11,565 bases of DNA from Emcibacter sp. GTDB taxonomy: Bacteria; Pseudomonadota; Alphaproteobacteria; Sphingomonadales; Emcibacteraceae. The notes beneath the pieces are model-generated. The model saw only the letters and a program-made list of their open reading frames with translations, did not search any database and had not been told where the DNA came from. The position numbers and the translations under genes are program-made. The stretch lies in assembly GCA_016765435.1 (NCBI GenBank), contig JAESPY010000058.1, positions 1 to 11,565 of the forward strand, read 5' to 3'. Positions 7,634 to 11,565 of the stretch are shown here, piece after piece; position 1 is the first letter of the stretch; each line of letters begins with the position of its first letter.

Positions 7634-9903
7634 TTAGAACCTGAAGCCGACAGTCGCCGTTACAGTTGCCGGATCACCATAATATCCGATGATTGAGGCA
7701 TCCCCACCCAAATTAGCGAAGTTATAGCCCGCAATCCGGTATCTTTTGTTGAAAATGTTTTTACCGTGAACACTTACAGTCCAGTCTCCTTCTGGAGAGA
7801 TGAATGTTATTCCTGCATTAAAGAGGCTGTAACTTCCCATATCCAGCAAGGAAGGCACTTCGAATATTTGTGTTGAGCTACGGTAAGCCCAGTTTCCTGT
7901 TAAGATCATATTCCAATCAGAAACTTCTGTTTCATAGGTAAAGCTGAGGTTGGAGCTGAATTCTGGTGTATTTGAAATAGACCATGTATCCGATACATCT
8001 TCATCCAGTTGTGTGTCTGAATTAAAGAAGATCACTTCCTTGAAGGAGGCATCAATATAACCCATGGATGCGTTCAGCGTTAAAGCTTCGCTCACCGCAA
8101 AGGAGGCCTCAATTTCAAAACCCTTCATTTCCGCGTTGGCCGCATTTAGCACTTGTGATGCAAAGTCGGTTCCATTGTTAATGCTCCGCTGAACAGTAAC
8201 CTGCATATCCTTGTAGTCATTATAGAAAGCAGCGATATTCACGCGGGCACGTCCGTCCAACAGTTCGCTTTTCAAACCAATTTCATAGGTATTAACGGTT
8301 TCAGGATCAAAGGGCTCGGCAGCATTTGGGTTTGCGGACACATTACCCCGCATGTCAAATCCACCACTTTTGAAGCCGGTTGAGAATTTTGCGTAAGTCA
8401 TAATGTCATCATTGATCTGAAGATCCAGGCCAATATGCGGTGTGAATTTATTCCATGATTTTTCATCTGCGAAATCAGATTGTACGACCAAGGGGGCTGC
8501 TGTTGGTTGATCAGCGGGTATGGTCGGGAATACAGCACCCAGATAAATATACCGGTAAACATTGGCTGATTTTTTATCGTTGGTATAACGACCACCAAGA
8601 CTTAAGGATAATTTATCCGTCAGGTCATAGCTGCCCTGTGCATAGGCAGAATAGCTTTTGGTTTCAACACACCCGCCATTTTCCAGAGTGATCCCAGAAA
8701 GCCCAAGGATCACGCCAAATTTACCACAGGCATCACCTTGATAATAATACAGGCCGCCAACCATGTTAAAGCGGTCACTGCTATAATTCAGTTGAAATTC
8801 CTGAGTGAACTGATTGTCATCATAAAGAGCCGGAACATCAAGGGAGTTGATGGCAGTATTGTCAAAATCGATATTGGTATCTGTAAAGCCTTCCCGATAA
8901 GATGTGATCGATTTTGCGATCAGATTTTCACTCATGTCATATTCAACGGTCATGGCAATGCCTTTGGATGTGACTTCGTTATCCACATCCATACCGGCAC
9001 GGGTATCATAGACATCATCCAATGGCTCTTCGCCGGTTACCAGGCTGGTTACCAGACGATGACCGCCGCGGGCATTTGAATCGTCTTCTGTAATATCACC
9101 GGAAATACGGATAAATAAATTATCAGAAGGCGTAAATTCCAAGGTCAACCGACCGGAAATCATTTTTTTATTATAATTTTCCGCATTGTTTTTATTGAGA
9201 AACTTACCAAAACCATCTCTGTTCAGGGTTGCGAACCCAAAACCGATGTGAAACTTATCTTCAATTATAGGTGTTTGACCGATTGCTTTGAAATTCAAAG
9301 CATTATAGGTGCCATATTGGCCTTCCAGATAAAGTTCACCTTCACCATCCATTTTTTTAGTCACATATTTTAACGCGCCACCAATTGTATTTTTCCCGTA
9401 TAATGTTCCTTGTGGCCCACGGAGAACCTCAATACGTGCAACATCAAGGATTTCAAGAACCGCCCCTTGTGGACGTGCAACATAGACATCGTCAATATAA
9501 ATACCAACACCCGGTTCAAAGCCCCAAAGCGGTCCTGCTGGCCGATACCACGTATGAAGGCTGTTAATGTGGAGTTTGTACCTCGGCTGACCTGTAACGT
9601 TGTATTTGGGCTCTGCTGTTGCAGCTCGGTGATGTCAGATATGCCTCTAATTGCAAGGTCCGCACCAGAGAAAGCCGTTATCGCTACTGGCACGCTTTGA
9701 AGACTTTCTTCAGTCTTACGCGCAGTTACAATGATTTCATCCAGAGCTATGCTTGCTTCTTCCGCAGCAAAGACAGTTTGACCTGCGCCTGCAGTCAGTA
9801 AGATAGCGCCAAGTGAAATGGTGGATAATAAATTATGTGATAGGTGTTTTTTCAACTGTTCTCTCCCAGTATTTTTGATAATATGAATATATATTCGCAA
9901 CAT
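7634..9903 (-). pseudogene. TonB-dependent outer-membrane receptor, interrupted by a single-base frameshift
   Basis: The gene encodes a second receptor, paralogous to the one at 4376, but in two frames. The first part (9903 to about 9533) gives a signal peptide ending VFA, the TonB box DEIIVTA, and the plug start up to FIRGIGQQD. The frame then leaves the family pattern and stops at 9370. In the other frame the pattern resumes at once with LWGFEPGVGIYIDDVY and VLRGPQGTLYGKNTIGG and runs without a stop to GFRF at 7634. One base missing in GAC-CGC (minus strand) explains everything; restored, the protein would be about 740-756 residues. Two starts are possible. ATG 9903 has GAAGGA before it. 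TTG 9855 has GGGAGAG before it and gives the more typical signal peptide MKKHLSHNLL. If the shift is real, no functional receptor is made. Confidence 0.88.
9531..9533 (-). other. Frameshift site in the second TonB-dependent receptor
   Basis: The minus strand reads CAG CAG GAC CGC TTT GGG, that is Q-Q-D-R-F-G. Adding one C (GAC CCG CTT TGG GGC) restores Q-Q-D-P-L-W-G-F-E-P-G-V-G, which matches the receptor's conserved plug pattern and stays open to the end of the gene. The run would be CCC and is read as CC, a common spot for both slippage and base-calling error. Confidence 0.82.
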
Positions 9904-9956
9904 ACGAATCCTTCATTCTCCATAAGCTACCATGATCCCCGTAATCTGTGACCCTA

Positions 9957-9966
9957 GACCATGGTC
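9957..9966. promoter_or_regulatory. 10-bp perfect palindrome in the divergent intergenic region
   Basis: GACCATGGTC is followed at once by a second, overlapping palindrome CCATATGG (9966-9973). They lie between the divergent minus-strand receptor and the GntP permease, where a shared operator would be expected. Nothing else shows protein binding here. Confidence 0.25.
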
Positions 9967-9972
9967 CATATG

Positions 9973-10002
9973 GCATAAAGCGGGAAATATCCGCCATTAT
10001 GC
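9973..10002. repeat. Imperfect inverted repeat upstream of the GntP permease
   Basis: Outer arms GCATAA (9973-9978) and TTATGC (9997-10002) and inner arms GCGG (9980-9983) and CCGC (9991-9994) form a 10-bp stem with one small internal loop and a 7-nt GAAATAT apical loop. On the plus strand it is followed by TCTGTGTTTTA. It could be an operator for the divergent pair, a 5'-leader hairpin of the permease mRNA, or a weak attenuator. Confidence 0.4.
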
Positions 10003-10065
10003 TCTGTGTTTTACGGGTGCATTTTAATTCACCCCTTTGTAAATAATAGGTTATTTGGAAATCTC

Positions 10066-11385
10066 ATGGTTGAAATATTAAGTATGATTGGTTTGGTTGG
10101 CGGATTATCTCTGCTCATAATCCTGACCATTCGCGGGGTTAATGTGATGATTGCGGGACCGTTAGCCGCCCTTTTTGTTGCCATGATGGGCGGTCTGGCC
10201 CTGTTCCCGCAACTTGCTGACCCCGGACAGGCCGATTATGTCGCCAGCTATATGAAAGGCTTTTCCGGCTTTATTTTCTCATGGTTTCCCATATTTATCC
10301 TCGGTGCCATATTCGGCAAGGTTATGGAGGATTGCGGGGCCGCTGACAGTATTTCCCACTGGATCGTAGGCAAGCTCGGCCTGAAACATGCAGTTTTTGC
10401 CATTGTTGCCGCCTGTGCCGTGATGACTTACGGCGGCGTTAGTCTGTTTGTGGTCGCCTTTTCCGTCTATCCTATGGCACTAAGTCTGTTTAAACAGGCC
10501 AACCTGCCGCGCCGCTTCATTCCGGCTGCGCTGGCCTTTGGCTCGGTGACGTTCACTATGACTTCTGCCGGGTCCCCGGAAATACAGAATGTCATTCCCA
10601 TCAAATTTCTGGGCACCACGCTTTATTCCGGTTGGCAGGTCAGTATCGTTGTTGCTCTTTTTATGGCAACTTTTGGGTTTTGGTGGTTACGGCGTATGAT
10701 TGCAAAGGCGGTGGCCAACGGCGAATGTTATGATGAACGAGAAAATGATCCGATACTTGAACAAAACAGCAATATGCCCAATCCCTTCCTGAGCATGTTG
10801 CCCCTTGTCATGGTTTTGGTCGTTTCCTTTATCTTTCATGACAGCTTAAAGCAATCAGCGTTGCTGATCGCCCTCACCTGTGGTGTCTTGGGGACCATTC
10901 TCCTGAATTGGAAGGAATTCAAAAATCTTGAGGGTGCCTTATCCTCGGGCACGGCAGGCGCCTTGATTGCCATTGGCAACACCGCCGCCGTCGTCGGTTT
11001 TGGTACCGTGGCTAAGGCCTCCCCTGCCTTTACTGTCGTGGTTGACGCCATGACCTCATTGCCGGGCCATGAATTGATCGGTGCCGCCGTTGCCGTCAGC
11101 GTGATCGCGGGCTTAACCGGATCTGCATCAGGAGGACAATCCATTGCCCTGCCCGCATTGGCCCCACATTATCTGGACCTTGGCGTTGATCCCGATGCCC
11201 TGCACAGAGTCGTCGCCATTTCATCCGGCGCTTTGGATAGCCTGCCCCATAATGGTTATGTGGTGACCACAATCCGGGCAATTTGCGGCGAAAAACACAA
11301 AGATGCCTACGCCCCCCTTGCGGCCCTGACTGTAATTGTGCCAGTGTTAGGCGTAATAATGGCCATCGCCCTGTTTGTGATGTGA
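10066..11385 (+). CDS. GntP-family permease (gluconate / D-3-hydroxybutyrate type proton symporter)
   Basis: The 439-residue protein is strongly hydrophobic over most of its length, with about a dozen membrane-spanning segments. It shows GntP-family hallmarks: an early GVNVMIAGPLAAL segment, MTYGGVSLFVVAFSVYPMA, FTMTSAGSPEIQN, and near the C-terminus SGALDSLPHNGYVVT. Family members move gluconate, other sugar acids or D-3-hydroxybutyrate across the inner membrane with protons. I start at ATG 10066, preceded by a modest GGAA (10057-10060). An in-frame GTG at 10006 would add 20 residues of non-membrane sequence lacking a ribosome binding site. It is transcribed away from the broken receptor. 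The substrate cannot be told from sequence; the neighbouring esterase makes a hydroxy acid attractive. Confidence 0.88.
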   Translation: MVEILSMIGLVGGLSLLIILTIRGVNVMIAGPLAALFVAMMGGLALFPQLADPGQADYVASYMKGFSGFIFSWFPIFILGAIFGKVMEDCGAADSISHWIVGKLGLKHAVFAIVAACAVMTYGGVSLFVVAFSVYPMALSLFKQANLPRRFIPAALAFGSVTFTMTSAGSPEIQNVIPIKFLGTTLYSGWQVSIVVALFMATFGFWWLRRMIAKAVANGECYDERENDPILEQNSNMPNPFLSMLPLVMVLVVSFIFHDSLKQSALLIALTCGVLGTILLNWKEFKNLEGALSSGTAGALIAIGNTAAVVGFGTVAKASPAFTVVVDAMTSLPGHELIGAAVAVSVIAGLTGSASGGQSIALPALAPHYLDLGVDPDALHRVVAISSGALDSLPHNGYVVTTIRAICGEKHKDAYAPLAALTVIVPVLGVIMAIALFVM

Positions 11386-11523
11386 TAAGGCCACTGAAAG
11401 GCCCTATCAAAAATATTTCGGTAACCGAAGCCCGAATGGGCTAAGGCAAGGCCAAGCGGCCGCCCGAGTTAATACGAGGACAAGCCTAAGCGCAAGCGCC
11501 GGCGATTGAGGCCTAACTAACAA
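11386..11523. other. Non-coding GC-rich stretch with short palindromes
   Basis: I see no gene here. After the permease stop come TTCGGTAACCGAA (11417-11429) and AGCCC-GAAT-GGGCT (11429-11442), two small hairpins without a T-run, so a classical terminator is not evident. The part from 11441 to 11515 is GC-rich with small palindromes such as GCGGCCGC, GCGCAAGCGC and CGCCGGCG, unlike the AT-rich gaps elsewhere in the window. It could be a dispersed intergenic repeat. Confidence 0.4.
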
Positions 11524-11550
11524 ACCATATTTTACTTCATAAAATATGGT
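11524..11550 (-). terminator. 11-bp perfect inverted repeat at the tRNA 3' end, possible tRNA terminator
   Basis: ACCATATTTTA (11524-11534) and TAAAATATGGT (11540-11550) pair perfectly around a 5-nt loop. Read on the minus strand the hairpin starts with the discriminator A and CCA of the tRNA and is followed by TTGTTAG. The stem is AT-rich and the T-run is poor, so it would be a weak terminator; a processing signal or an integration-site remnant are alternatives. Confidence 0.45.
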
Positions 11551-11565
11551 GGGTCTGGGAGGACT
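11547..11565 (-). tRNA. tRNA 3' end (partial), acceptor stem like tRNA-Ile
   Basis: On the minus strand the last 19 bases read AGTCCTCCCAGACCCACCA. This parses as the end of the T-loop (AGT), the 3' T-stem strand (CCTCC), the 3' acceptor strand (CAGACCC), discriminator A and an encoded CCA. The predicted 5' end GGGTCTG is that of many alphaproteobacterial tRNA-Ile(GAT) genes. The anticodon lies outside the window, so the isotype is a guess. No tRNA-Ala or 23S sequence follows downstream, so it would not be the usual spacer tRNA of an rRNA operon unless the copy is isolated. Confidence 0.72.

Noticed and set aside
8738..9079. Plus-strand open frame (113 codons) opposite the second receptor
   Set aside because: It has no domain and no ribosome binding site, and the opposite strand is clear receptor barrel.
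9385..9801. Overlapping plus-strand open frames opposite the receptor's frameshift region
   Set aside because: They only mirror the receptor's plug and N-terminus; the minus-strand frames carry the conserved motifs.
10836..11410. Minus-strand open frames opposite the end of the GntP permease
   Set aside because: Ala/Pro/Thr- or Arg-rich translations without family features, antisense to a clear membrane protein.
11400..11445. Rho-independent terminator for the permease
   Set aside because: Two short hairpins are present but neither is followed by a T-run on the plus strand, so I list them only as palindromes.
1..11565. CRISPR array, transposase or phage genes
   Set aside because: I saw no regularly spaced repeats, and none of the supported genes is a recombinase, transposase or phage protein.

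Overview
The window looks like chromosomal DNA of an alphaproteobacterium, probably a marine or aquatic one related to the Emcibacter, Kordiimonas or sphingomonad type. The evidence is the efp-suhB-OmpA-like gene order, the glyoxalase/2-hydroxyacid dehydrogenase pair, and two TonB-dependent receptors of the class with a DE(V/I)IVTAR TonB box. The placement is an inference from protein style and gene order. No 16S or other rRNA sequence is present.

Left part (1-3020, all plus strand): the tail of a VOC/glyoxalase gene, a GhrA-like 2-hydroxyacid dehydrogenase 3 nt further on, elongation factor P, an inositol-monophosphatase (SuhB family), and a small exported OmpA-like protein directly behind suhB. 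This is ordinary housekeeping sequence. The odd point is the small OmpA-like gene: its good ribosome binding site points at an ATA codon, and the only standard start codon in reach is a TTG with no visible binding site.

Middle and right part (3121-11385): an apparent substrate-uptake locus. It holds an AraC-type regulator, a TonB-dependent outer-membrane receptor with a cytoplasmic HSL-type carboxylesterase right behind it, a second convergent TonB-dependent receptor on the minus strand, and a divergent GntP-family inner-membrane permease. A shared bidirectional terminator separates the esterase from the second receptor. The simplest model is outer-membrane uptake of an ester-containing compound, cytoplasmic ester cleavage, and carriage of a sugar acid or hydroxy acid (for example a 3-hydroxybutyrate-like compound) by GntP, under control of the AraC protein. 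The substrate is not shown by the sequence.

The minus-strand receptor is broken by one apparent missing base near 9531-9533, in the plug domain. The rest of the reading frame is intact, so the lesion is either very recent or a sequencing error.

Right end (11386-11565): no protein gene. It holds a GC-rich stretch with short palindromes, then the CCA-bearing 3' end of a minus-strand tRNA (Ile-like acceptor stem) cut by the window edge. A perfect 11-bp inverted repeat starts inside the tRNA's terminal ACCA. I found no CRISPR array, insertion sequence or clearly novel multi-gene system. The most interesting items are the esterase/receptor/permease locus, the frameshifted receptor and the odd start of the OmpA-like gene.
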